From contig AP024676.1 of the NCBI GenBank assembly GCA_025998955.1, positions 2,108,001 through 2,172,000 of the forward strand: DNA of 64,000 nucleotides, written 5' to 3'. A program made the translations under genes and the position numbers. Source of the DNA: Candidatus Roseilinea sp. (GTDB taxonomy: Bacteria > Chloroflexota > Anaerolineae > J036 > Brachytrichaceae). The notes under the pieces were generated by a model, which was not told where the DNA came from, searched no databases, and saw only the letters and a list, made by a program, of their open reading frames with translations. Shown here piece after piece: positions 19,928-28,480 of the stretch (its first letter is position 1; each line of letters starts with the position of its first letter).

Positions 19928-21622
19928 ATGCTAAGAAGCTTCCGGCCACCGGCTCCGAGGGGCAATGGCTTCCTATCGAGGGAGCGCGTGGTCTTTCAGC
20001 CCGACGTGGCGGATAGGATGTGGGTCGGCGCGCGTCTGTTGGTGGACGCGCTGCGGCCGACGCTCGGGCCGAAAAGCCGCACAGTGCTGGCCGAGCGGAA
20101 TGCGGGCCGTCATTTCTCGCCCGATGTGCTGAGCGATGGCGGGGTTGTTGCTCGTCGCATTATCGCCTTGTCCAACCCGGATGCCGACGTCGGTGCGATG
20201 TTGCTCCGGCACGCTTTGTGTCGAGTGCACGAGCGCGCCGGCGACGGCGTCGCGACGACAGCCGTGCTCTTCCAAGCCATCATGCAACGTGCGCGCTGCA
20301 TCCTTGCGGCAGGCGGCAACCCTATGCGCCTGCGTGACGGCTTCCTGCAAGCCGCTCAGATCGTCGCCGAGGAATTGGGTCGTCAAGCTCAGCCGCTGCC
20401 CGAGGACGATCCGGCTGTGCTGCGGGCGTGGTTGCGTGCGCACTGCGACGATCTTGCTTTGGGCGAAATCATGGCAGCGATCACGACTTCCTTCCCGCCC
20501 GACGTGCACATCCATGTCGAAAACGGCGCCGGCACATGCATCGAGTACGAATTCATTCGCGGAGCACTCTGGCGTAGCGGCTGGCATGGTTCTCCGTTTG
20601 CGGCGAACGAATATGCTGCGAATCTCATGCTGCGGCTGCCCGGCGCATATGTCCTGGTTTCCGATCTCGACCTATCGGACGAAGCGCACATGGAGCCGCT
20701 CATTCGGACATTGGCGCGGTTGCGGCCGGCCCGCCTGCTCATCATCTGCCGCCATGTTTCATCTCGCATGCTGGCGCTGTTCGCGCAGGCGCGGCAGAAG
20801 GGCATCGGCGATGCAGCCTTTGTTAAACCGCCCCCAGTGAGCGGCCCTGACCGTGTAGCGGTGCTGACCGATGCGGCGATCTTGACCGGCGCGACGTTCA
20901 TCCCCTACGTCGAAGCGCGAGAAAGCGCAGCACCTGTCCTTCGCCTGCCCGATCTGTGGCCCAGTTGTCTGGGGCGCGCCGGCGTCGCATGGGCCAGTGA
21001 GCATTTCTTTGGAATCGAGGATGGCTGCGGCGATCGCGCCGCGCAAGTCGCGCATCTGGCCCAGCTGGACGTCGCTTGGGAAGCTGAGGATGACCCTGCG
21101 CGCATACGCTTCTACCGCGATCGCATGGCCACCTTCGGGAGCGGCGTGGTGCGTTTGAAAGTGGGCGCTCACACCAACGCCGAGCGAGAGCATCGCAAGG
21201 CACAGGCCGAGCGCCTGGCCGGCTTGCTGTTGCAGGTAAGGCGATATGGAGTCGTCCCCGGCGCAGGTGTCGCACTGGTGCACTGTGAGCGATCGCTGCA
21301 ACGAGCAGTGAGTCGGGCAAAGGAAGATGTGCGCTTGGGCATGGAATGTGTGTTCGGAGCGCTGTCTGCGCCCGCGCATGCGATTGCCAAGAACGCGGGG
21401 ATGCACGGCGGGGCAACGGTGCAGTACGTCCGCAAGGCCAAGCGCGGGTGGGGTGTGGACGTGCTCACCGGGCAGCCGGTCAACCTCTATCGCGCCGGCA
21501 TCCTTGACTCAGCGTATGCCTTACAGACGGCCGTGCTCACTGCCGCCAGCGCGGCGTCCACGTTCGTGACGACGGATGTCATCGTGCACCGCCGTCAGCG
21601 CGAAGCAGCTATCCGGCCGTGA
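19928..21622 (+). CDS. Divergent GroEL/Cpn60-like chaperonin paralogue
   Basis: The 564-residue protein follows the group I chaperonin from end to end but with low similarity. Seen are ALRPTLGPKS (41-50), SDGGVVARRI (69-78), GDGVATTAVL (105-114, the nucleotide loop, Asp106 kept), GVVPGAGVALV (441-451) and the C-terminal GWGVDVLTGQ with ASTFVTTDVIV. The Asp that GroEL uses for ATP hydrolysis (Asp398 in E. coli, about 10 residues before the GVVAGGG loop) appears replaced by Arg429 when I align without gaps. The equatorial domain is best kept. It is not next to groES and lies 3 bp after a sugar permease gene, so it is co-transcribed with the transporter. Function unknown. Confidence 0.85.
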   Translation: MLRSFRPPAPRGNGFLSRERVVFQPDVADRMWVGARLLVDALRPTLGPKSRTVLAERNAGRHFSPDVLSDGGVVARRIIALSNPDADVGAMLLRHALCRVHERAGDGVATTAVLFQAIMQRARCILAAGGNPMRLRDGFLQAAQIVAEELGRQAQPLPEDDPAVLRAWLRAHCDDLALGEIMAAITTSFPPDVHIHVENGAGTCIEYEFIRGALWRSGWHGSPFAANEYAANLMLRLPGAYVLVSDLDLSDEAHMEPLIRTLARLRPARLLIICRHVSSRMLALFAQARQKGIGDAAFVKPPPVSGPDRVAVLTDAAILTGATFIPYVEARESAAPVLRLPDLWPSCLGRAGVAWASEHFFGIEDGCGDRAAQVAHLAQLDVAWEAEDDPARIRFYRDRMATFGSGVVRLKVGAHTNAEREHRKAQAERLAGLLLQVRRYGVVPGAGVALVHCERSLQRAVSRAKEDVRLGMECVFGALSAPAHAIAKNAGMHGGATVQYVRKAKRGWGVDVLTGQPVNLYRAGILDSAYALQTAVLTAASAASTFVTTDVIVHRRQREAAIRP

Positions 21623-21720
21623 CGGATGTTGCCTCACATTCCGCATACCGATGACACGCGGGTGCAGCCAGCATTGAGCGCGGGTTGGGTCTGTATGCCC
21701 GCGACTTGCCCAAGGATGGC

Positions 21721-22806
21721 TCACGGATGCAGCCAGACGAACTTCATGTCGTCTATGCTCACCCAGCGCGTGCCACTCGGCTCGCCGGTGACGTCGTCGA
21801 GCATGACGTAGCCCTCTGTGCCGGCAGCGAAGTAATACGACCCCAGCTCCACCCAGCCATCGTGAATCGGTGCTTGATTGATGGCGTAGCTCGTCACGCC
21901 GTCGCGGTGTTTGATCGTGTAGCGCGCATTGGTCGTGTCGAGTCGTGCGGCGATCGGCCCACATGGCCAAGCGATGGCCGCGCGGTCGGGGATGAAGACG
22001 AACACGCGATAGGCGCCCTCGAACGGCAGATGCGGCCGCCAGATCACCTGGTTGGTGGACTCGCGTGGCGCAGCGACGTTCGGCGTCGCCAGGTGATGGC
22101 CGCCGCGTCCTTTGACGCCGACGGCCCAACCGCTGCGGCAGGTCGGCTCATCCTGGATCGGTGGCGACAACTCGACGTTGCGGCTGTCCACATAGATCTC
22201 CGGCGGCGTGCCGCTGGCTGCGCTCTGCGGGAAGTAGCCGACCCAGATCGTCCAGAAATCGCGGTTGCCGCGAAGGTGGCGCGTGTAGCGGTATAGCGCC
22301 AGCGTGGCCCGGTTGACCGGCGTGACGCCGTCAATTGTCTCCTGGCCCAGCCCCGGCCGGTCGAAGTTGCGCCGCAGCGTGCGCGCGCCGCACTCGACGT
22401 TGACGGCGAAGCCCTTGGTGCTGTCCCAGCCCGGCCCGCAGCCCATCGCCCAGTTCAATGCCCCTTCGCTTGGTGCGGGATCGGTCAGCAGCGCCATCTC
22501 CTTCTGCATCATCACCAGCAGCAAGCGCGGGTTGATCCCGAAGCGGATGGCGTTGTCGCAGATGATTTGAGCCGCCGTCCGGCCGTCTACAGCGTAACGC
22601 TTCAAAATGCCGCGCCGCGCGTTCAGGAACGCCTGAATCTGCTCACACGACATCGCGCCCGGGTCGTTGAACTCCTCGTCGGTGATGATGAAGGCCGGAT
22701 CGAATGGCTCGACCAACGCGTGGGAATTGAGAATTGAGAATTGAGAAAGGTCAATACGCAGCACGCTACAATGACCAAGCGCAGAGACGCTAAACCCTTT
22801 CTCCAT
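21721..22806 (-). CDS. Golvesin-domain exported-type protein, probably 5'-truncated or altered
   Basis: The N-terminal half (FIITDEEFNDPGAMSCEQIQ, RFGINPRLLLVMMQKE) resembles a lysozyme/transglycosylase-like region common in Chloroflexota and Actinobacteria surface proteins. The C-terminal half is a golvesin/Xly CBD-like beta domain, with VELGSYYFAAGTEGYVML followed by VSIDDMKFVW. I see no signal peptide. The residues before NSHALVEPFDP are encoded by heptamer repeats (22724-22747), and an IS element lies 28 bp upstream, so the original start and signal sequence were probably lost or replaced. The given ATG is the longest possible start. Confidence 0.7.
   Translation of the reverse strand: MEKGFSVSALGHCSVLRIDLSQFSILNSHALVEPFDPAFIITDEEFNDPGAMSCEQIQAFLNARRGILKRYAVDGRTAAQIICDNAIRFGINPRLLLVMMQKEMALLTDPAPSEGALNWAMGCGPGWDSTKGFAVNVECGARTLRRNFDRPGLGQETIDGVTPVNRATLALYRYTRHLRGNRDFWTIWVGYFPQSAASGTPPEIYVDSRNVELSPPIQDEPTCRSGWAVGVKGRGGHHLATPNVAAPRESTNQVIWRPHLPFEGAYRVFVFIPDRAAIAWPCGPIAARLDTTNARYTIKHRDGVTSYAINQAPIHDGWVELGSYYFAAGTEGYVMLDDVTGEPSGTRWVSIDDMKFVWLHP
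22724..22747. repeat. Heptamer repeat GAATTGA x3 beside the IS element
   Basis: Three exact GAATTGA units plus GAA. The inverse arm (ATTCTCA, ATTCTCG) lies on the other side of the IS element at 23967-23985. Confidence 0.85.
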
Positions 22807-22832
22807 TCTTCACTCTTCTACCAACTGCCACA

Positions 22833-23922
22833 TCAAGGCGTGCTAAATAAGGACAGGGCCTGGACGTTGTCTTTGATCCAACGCCAATCAACCAGCCTGC
22901 GAAGTGCGTCGGCGTCGTCAGCTAACGCATGCAATATCTGCTCGACTCGCTCGATTTTGGCCTCGATGGTGGCGTAGAGTTCGCCTTCAATGTGGTCACG
23001 TAGGTATTCGAAGATGCGCTCAACGGGATTCAGCTCCGGCGCATACGGCGGTTGGAAGATCACCGCACCACCAGTGCCAGTGCTAGTGCCAGCGATGGCC
23101 GTACGAACAGCCTTGGTCTTGTGAGCGGGCGCGTTGTCCCACACCACAGCATCCAAGCCGTCCGGATGTTGCTGCCAGGCGTGCACCGTCGCCAGCATGC
23201 TGTCTTGACGCAGGTTGGCCTGCCAACGCCAGCGCAGCTTGAGCCGGGTAACGGCTAATCCGAGCACCAGCCAGCGGTGGTCAAACCGCATCTGCTGCGG
23301 CTGCACCAGCTTCATGCCGACTGGACACCAGCGCCGGCGCACCTGACTATGTAAACCCACCCGCATCTCATCGCTCATGATGATCGCGCCGTCCAACCTG
23401 ACGCCCGCTTGGGCCAGCTGGTAACACAGCCCCCTCTCTCCACGCCGTTTGGCGTGCTTCGTTCCGTTTGACATTGGCCGGGCGGGGCACCTTTTTGCGC
23501 AGTCCCAGCCGCGCGAACACCCCGCGCATGCCCCAGTAGGTGTATCGCACCTGGCATCGCGCTTGCACCCACGCCACGCCGTCGTGGATGCTCCGAATCT
23601 TGCCCGCGGCCGCCTCTTGCACTAGCGCGCCTTCCTGCTCTTCGCTTAGCCGCCCGCCCACATGCCGCTGCCCGCCCCAGCTATGCCCCGCGATCAATTC
23701 TGTCAATCCACCTTGGCGCAGCCATCGCACCCACGTATCGGCAGCCGTGCCACTGATTCCGCATGCTTTAGCGGCCGCGTCGGTGCTGGTGCCGCGTTTG
23801 AGTTCGTAGGCGAACTGGTAACGCCGGCGCTTCAGGCCATCCTTCTCCTGGCGATACAGGGCTTACAACTGCTCGACGCTCTCAGCGATCTCAATCGGTT
23901 GTCGCGGTCGTCCTGTTCTCAT
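22833..23922 (-). pseudogene. IS630-type transposase, interrupted
   Basis: Reading from an ATG at about 23922 the protein begins RTGRPRQPIEIAESVEQL, then meets TAA at codon 20. The same frame continues with a helix-turn-helix region (AAKACGISGTAADTWVRW, then HDGVAWVQARCQVRYTYWG). Near a run of five G (five C at 23430-23434 on the plus strand) the frame changes to the DDE domain: AIIMSDEMRVGL, VVWDNAPAHKT and LNPVERIFEYLR supply the D, D and E. The frame change could be programmed, as in some IS630 elements, but the early TAA argues for inactivation. Confidence 0.82.
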
Positions 23923-23948
23923 ACGCCAAGTTGATTTAGCACACCTTG
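22834..23948 (-). mobile_element. Degraded IS630-family insertion sequence
   Basis: The ends carry matching inverted repeats: CAAGGCGTGCTAAAT at 22834-22848 and its near-complement at 23934-23948, with one mismatch in 15. Between them a DDE transposase reads on the minus strand but is broken by a stop and a frame change. No clear TA duplication is seen at the outer edges, so the exact ends are uncertain by a few bases. Confidence 0.85.
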
Positions 23949-23966
23949 ACTCCGCAAGCGGTATTC

Positions 23967-23985
23967 ATTCTCAATTCTCGATTCG
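23967..23985. repeat. Heptamer repeat arm beside the IS element
   Basis: ATTCTCA and ATTCTCG units lie 18 bp outside the right IS end and one base after the pyrophosphatase stop codon. They are inverse to the units at 22724-22747. Confidence 0.65.
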
Positions 23986-23986
23986 T

Positions 23987-25306
23987 TCAGCCCTGGAGCA
24001 TGCCGAGCAACGTAGGTAGCAACTGCTTCTTGCGCGAGACCACGCCGGGCATGTCCCACACGCCGTCGGCCTTGCGCGAGAACGGCAGGCGCTCGAAGAA
24101 GCGCGCCTCGCCCACACCAGCCAGCAGGCTGTTGTTCTCGACGATGTCGGTGATCATCAGCGCGACGAAGTTCAGGCCGCGCTGCTCTTGCAACGCTTTC
24201 AGCGCGGCGCGAATCTCGTCCATGCGTGGCAGGATTGCGTTGAAGCTCGTCACCTCGACCTGAGCCACGCCGAACTTGACCGGGCCAGACTCGAAGAGCT
24301 TGAGGTCGGCCTGCACCATGTCTTGCGCCGAGCGGCCGCTCACATCGGCGCCGGCTTGCAATAAGGCGTCGGCGAATGCGTCCATCTGGCGTTCGGCGTC
24401 ATCCATGCCGAAAGCGTGCCAGGCCAGCCAGGCCGCCGAGCCGCGATCACGCGCCGTCGTAGTCGGCGACTTGAAGGCCAGCGTATCGCTGAGCAGCCCC
24501 GACAACAGCATGCCGGCCACGTCCTTCGGTGGCGTCAGACGCGCGATCCGGATGCGTTCGGCGACCAACGTCGAGCACGAGCCGACGACGTCCACATGAA
24601 AGGAGATGGGCATGGTGGTGTTGATCGTGCCCAAGCGGTGGTGGTCGAGCACTTCTACCAGCTCGGCCTCGGCCAAGCCGTTCACCGCTTGCCCCGGCTC
24701 GTTGTGATCCACCAGCACCAACTTCATGCGCGGCGGGTGCAACATGTCGGCGCGCGTGCAAATGCCGGCGTATTTGCCGTCACCGTCCACCACCCAGAAG
24801 TCGTCGCGCTGGGTGCGCATCACGCGCTCGCGGTGGTCGCTGATGCGGTCGTTCAACGCGAACTTCGGCACGTCGGGATCGCACGCCTCGCCGCAGGGGA
24901 TGGCGATCAGCTTGCCGAATACGGCGTAGGTCATATCCAGCCGCTGCGACAGATAGCCGAACACCGACTGGCCGGTGACCAGGCCGACCGGCGTGCCGTC
25001 CGCTTCGACGATCGGCGCAGCACGATGCGTCTTGGCTGAGAGCTGCCAGGCTGCCGAGAGCGGCGTATCCGGCGTGAGCGGGTCAATTCGATTGGCGATC
25101 GCCTCGAAGCGCGGCGACGCGTCTTCCAGCAGCATCGGCGTCGGCGCGCCGAAGAAGCCCAGCGCAAAGCGCGTCTGTGCGTTCATCGAGCCAGCGCGGG
25201 CGGCGACCGCCTCCAGCCCGTCGCGCTCGCGCAGCAGCCAGGCGTAGCCGATGGCCGATGCAACGGCGTCGGTGTCCGGGTTCTTGTGGCCTACGACGTA
25301 GATCAT
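23987..25306 (-). CDS. ppaC: Manganese-dependent (family II) inorganic pyrophosphatase with CBS domains
   Basis: DHH/DHHA2 phosphoesterase that hydrolyses pyrophosphate. The N-terminus IYVVGHKNPDTDAVASA supplies the first metal ligands. Two CBS-type segments follow (APIVEADGTPVGLVTG; FWVVDGDGKYAGICTR), which in this subclass bind adenine nucleotides and regulate activity. Then come LVDHNEPGQAV, the DHH motif in EVLDHHRLG and the DHHA2 signature SRKKQLLP near the end. I chose the ATG at 25306; one 11 codons upstream is possible. The DRTGG domain seen in some members is absent. Confidence 0.93.
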   Translation of the reverse strand: MIYVVGHKNPDTDAVASAIGYAWLLRERDGLEAVAARAGSMNAQTRFALGFFGAPTPMLLEDASPRFEAIANRIDPLTPDTPLSAAWQLSAKTHRAAPIVEADGTPVGLVTGQSVFGYLSQRLDMTYAVFGKLIAIPCGEACDPDVPKFALNDRISDHRERVMRTQRDDFWVVDGDGKYAGICTRADMLHPPRMKLVLVDHNEPGQAVNGLAEAELVEVLDHHRLGTINTTMPISFHVDVVGSCSTLVAERIRIARLTPPKDVAGMLLSGLLSDTLAFKSPTTTARDRGSAAWLAWHAFGMDDAERQMDAFADALLQAGADVSGRSAQDMVQADLKLFESGPVKFGVAQVEVTSFNAILPRMDEIRAALKALQEQRGLNFVALMITDIVENNSLLAGVGEARFFERLPFSRKADGVWDMPGVVSRKKQLLPTLLGMLQG

Positions 25307-25445
25307 GCTTTTGTCATCCAAACCATCGGTATCCCGCATCGCTTAAGCAGTATCCCATAGTCATTTTATCCGGTGGGGTGTATAGGCTCACAGGGGGTAG
25401 CAGTCGAGTGGTATGGAAATTGCGCTATCATTTCGACGGCGCACG

Positions 25446-26342
25446 ATGGCATTCACGGTCAACGATTACCGAGACCTGTACCGACTTCTGGAGGAACATC
25501 CGGAATGGCGGGCCGATCTGCGACGCATGTTGCTGGCGGACGACATTCTGGAATTGCCACGCATCACGCGCGAACTTGCTGAGTCGCAGCGCGCTACTGC
25601 TGCGAACATCGAACAACTCACGCAGCGGATAGATGCGCTCACTGTGCGCTTGGATCAGCTCACTCAGCGAGTGGATGACCTTACAGTGCGCCTGGATCAA
25701 CTCACCGAGCGAGTGGATCAGCTCGCGGTGCGCATGGACCAGCTCACCCAGCGAGTGGATCAGCTCGCGGTGCGCATGGACCAGCTCACCCAGCGAGTAG
25801 ATCAGCTCACCGAGCGGGTGGATCAGCTCGCAGTGCAGCTTGCGCAGCTCTCAATTGCGGTCAACGAACTGACCGCAAGCCACAAGGTGTTGACCGAACG
25901 CGTCGGTGATCTGATCGGCTGGCGAGTCGAAGCCAACTATCGCGAACGTCCTTACGCCTACTTCGGCTTGGCGATGCGAAAAGCACGAGCCATTCGCCTC
26001 GACGACATTCCCGAAGTGGAGCGCGCACGCGAGGACGGGCGAATCTCCAATCGCGACTGGCGCGATCTGCTGGCGCTCGACGTGTTGATCCAGGGACGCG
26101 TTGGCGTTGCCGAACGCGCGCGCGACGTGTATCTGGCGCTGGAAGCGTCATCCGTCATCAATCGCACCGATGTGGATCGCGCGTTCGAACGCGCCGAGAT
26201 CCTCAGGGGGTTAGGGCTCCCGGCGATCCCTGCCGTCGGAGGGAACGAAATCACACCCGATGCCGAGGCGCTCGCCCGCCAACGGGGCGTCGCCGTCTCC
26301 ACAGCCGGCGCACTGACCTACTGGCCAGAAGAGCTGGGATGA
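25446..26342 (+). CDS. Coiled-coil protein of unknown function
   Basis: An N-terminal segment (FTVNDYRDLYRLLEEHPEWR) is followed by a long coiled coil, about residues 45-145, built from seven-residue units of the form LTQRVDQ / LAVRMDQ. The DNA for these includes two exact 42-bp copies (25711-25752 and 25753-25794). The C-terminal part (GWRVEANYRERPYAYFG, then NRDWRDLLALDVLIQGR) resembles a family found in Chloroflexota and Cyanobacteria that may have a nuclease-like fold; I cannot assign a function. A start at 25413 is possible but less likely. Confidence 0.75.
   Translation: MAFTVNDYRDLYRLLEEHPEWRADLRRMLLADDILELPRITRELAESQRATAANIEQLTQRIDALTVRLDQLTQRVDDLTVRLDQLTERVDQLAVRMDQLTQRVDQLAVRMDQLTQRVDQLTERVDQLAVQLAQLSIAVNELTASHKVLTERVGDLIGWRVEANYRERPYAYFGLAMRKARAIRLDDIPEVERAREDGRISNRDWRDLLALDVLIQGRVGVAERARDVYLALEASSVINRTDVDRAFERAEILRGLGLPAIPAVGGNEITPDAEALARQRGVAVSTAGALTYWPEELG
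25711..25794 (+). repeat. Two exact tandem 42-bp copies within the coiled-coil gene
   Basis: Each unit encodes two heptads. The exact identity indicates a recent duplication or slippage that changes coiled-coil length without breaking the frame. Confidence 0.95.
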
Positions 26343-26457
26343 GTAGGCAGCGTCGCCGAAAAGAGCTTGGGGCGCCTCACGCGCTTGGCGCTGATTCAGT
26401 GTGCGTCTCTACCGAGGATTGGTTCGGTCGCTCGCGTCGTTGCGCCCCCTTGCGCAT

Positions 26458-28338
26458 TCAACCGGCATGAGCGCCTGAGACGTTGCCGGAGCCTGCTCGC
26501 GCCGCCTGCGCCACCACGCAACGGATCTCGCCGTAGTCAATCGTGTCGGGCAGCAGCGCCTTGATCGGCGCCAAGCGTTCCGTCGAGCCGATCTGGGCGA
26601 TGGCGCGACGAATCTCGGCTTCGGCAGATTCGCTGACCACGCGGCCCAACTCCAGCCGGCCGGACGCGATGAGCTGCGCAGCATGCATGTAGACCGTGCT
26701 CAAGCTCAGGCCGCGCTGCGCCGCCACCTCCCGGACGCTCATGCCGGCGTCGAACAGCTGCGCCGTTACGTCCACCGAATTCTGTTTCTCCGACTGCGCT
26801 TCGGGCTGCAGGCGCGGGGCTGAGTACGTTTTGAATTGTGGATGTGGCTCGCCGCGCGCCTCGCGCACGTGAAAGTCGCAACATGGCCAAGCGCGCACTT
26901 CGCTCGTATCGCCGAAGTGTTCGATGAGCATCTGTTGCCGGCAGCGCGTGGTCGTCTCGGCATAGGCAATCATCTTGTCGAGCTGCGCGCGTTTGTGCGC
27001 CCGCCAGCGATGGATGTCGGCCTCGATCCGGCGCAGTGCCTCGTCGGTCAATTCGCCCACGGCGAAGTGCATGATCTGGGCATCCTCGCGCGATGTCTCC
27101 AGCGCACAGACGCGTTCCAGGTGCGAGAGGCCGACGCGCAGCTTCACCTCGAACAGGCGCGTCGCACGATAGAGATCATCGAACGACAACCGTGCCAAGC
27201 CGTCTTTCGCGCGCGAGGCGATCGCCTCGTGCAAGCGCATCAGCTCGTTGCGCGAGGGCGCGTCGTTCTCGATGAACCACTCCTGAAGGTTGCGATCCTG
27301 GGGCGCGTAGAGCAGCACGCACTGCGCCGGCTTGCCATCACGCCCGGCACGGCCGGCCTCCTGGTAATACGCCTCGAGCGTGCCGGGGACGTTGTAGTGC
27401 ACTACGAACCGCACATCGGGGCGATCCACGCCCATGCCGAATGCGTTCGTAGCGATCATGATGGCGTCTTCCTGGGCGATAAAGGCATCCTGCGCGAGCG
27501 TGCGCTGGCTGCGCTCCATGCCACCGTGATAGACGCAGATCGGCAAGCTGTGCTCCGCTTCGAGCGTCGCGGCCAGCTCCTCAGCTTCGCGGCGCGTGCC
27601 GACGTAGATGATGCCTGCACCGCGCACCGCGCTCAGCACTTTGCGAATGGCGCGATATTTCGATTGCAGATCCGGCGTGAAGCGGACGTGAAAGACGAGG
27701 TTCGGCCGCGCGAAGCCGGTGATCACGCGCTCGACCGAGGGCAGGCCGAGCTGGCCGACGATGTCGTCCTGCACTTCGGGCGTGGCGGTCGCGGTGAGCG
27801 CCACGGTGACCGGATCGTGCAGCGCTCTGCGCATGGCGCCAATGCGCAAGTAATCGGGGCGGAAATCGTGCCCCCACTGCGAGATGCAATGCGCCTCGTC
27901 CACGGCCAGCAGCGACACCCGCACGCGCTGCAGCGCATTGACGAACGCAGCGCTGCGCAAACGCTCCGGCGCGATATACACCAACCGCCACTCGCCACGT
28001 TCGAGCCCCTCGATGCGACGCTGCTGCTCCTGCGCGCTGAGTGAGCTATTGATGAAAGTTGCCGGGATGCCGATCGTGCGCAGGCGATCCACCTGGTCCT
28101 TCATCAGCGCGATGAGCGGCGAGATCACCAGCGCCGTGCCCGGCAACGCCATTGCGCAGAACTGGTAGATCAGCGACTTGCCACTGCCGGTGGGCATCAC
28201 CACCAAGGTATTCCGCCCGGCCAGCACATGTTCGATCGCCGTCCGCTGCCCGTCACGAAAATCGGCCAAATCGAAGTGCTCGCGCAACAAGTGCAGCAAT
28301 GCAGGTGCGTCGAACGGCGAAGCAGGCGAATCGAGCAT
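26458..28338 (-). CDS. recQ: ATP-dependent DNA helicase RecQ
   Basis: Superfamily 2 helicase. Motif 0 and I (FRDGQRTAIE, MPTGSGKS), DEAH in LAVDEAHCISQWGHDFRPDY, SALTATAT-type VALTATATPEV, and QEAGRAGRDG are present. The RecQ zinc region is seen as CRQQ and WPCCDFH cysteines. The C-terminus has a helix-turn-helix (MSVREVAAQRGLSLSTVYMH) in place of a standard HRDC domain. The ATG at 28338 was chosen; a GTG at 28356 is an alternative. Acts in recombination repair. Confidence 0.93.
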   Translation of the reverse strand: MLDSPASPFDAPALLHLLREHFDLADFRDGQRTAIEHVLAGRNTLVVMPTGSGKSLIYQFCAMALPGTALVISPLIALMKDQVDRLRTIGIPATFINSSLSAQEQQRRIEGLERGEWRLVYIAPERLRSAAFVNALQRVRVSLLAVDEAHCISQWGHDFRPDYLRIGAMRRALHDPVTVALTATATPEVQDDIVGQLGLPSVERVITGFARPNLVFHVRFTPDLQSKYRAIRKVLSAVRGAGIIYVGTRREAEELAATLEAEHSLPICVYHGGMERSQRTLAQDAFIAQEDAIMIATNAFGMGVDRPDVRFVVHYNVPGTLEAYYQEAGRAGRDGKPAQCVLLYAPQDRNLQEWFIENDAPSRNELMRLHEAIASRAKDGLARLSFDDLYRATRLFEVKLRVGLSHLERVCALETSREDAQIMHFAVGELTDEALRRIEADIHRWRAHKRAQLDKMIAYAETTTRCRQQMLIEHFGDTSEVRAWPCCDFHVREARGEPHPQFKTYSAPRLQPEAQSEKQNSVDVTAQLFDAGMSVREVAAQRGLSLSTVYMHAAQLIASGRLELGRVVSESAEAEIRRAIAQIGSTERLAPIKALLPDTIDYGEIRCVVAQAARAGSGNVSGAHAG

Positions 28339-28480
28339 CGTGCAGAAGTGTAACACCTACTTCCCGGCGCAAATCACCAGGTCACCAGGCAAGCACGAGG
28401 CACGCGGCAGACCGACATGGGGCTCAGCCGGCTGTAATGTTCGAGCGCTACGATGACCAGCAACGTCACGGAGGCGGGAT

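Noticed and set aside
22834-23948. Active insertion sequence
   Set aside because: The transposase has an in-frame TAA at codon 20, and no clear TA target duplication was seen.
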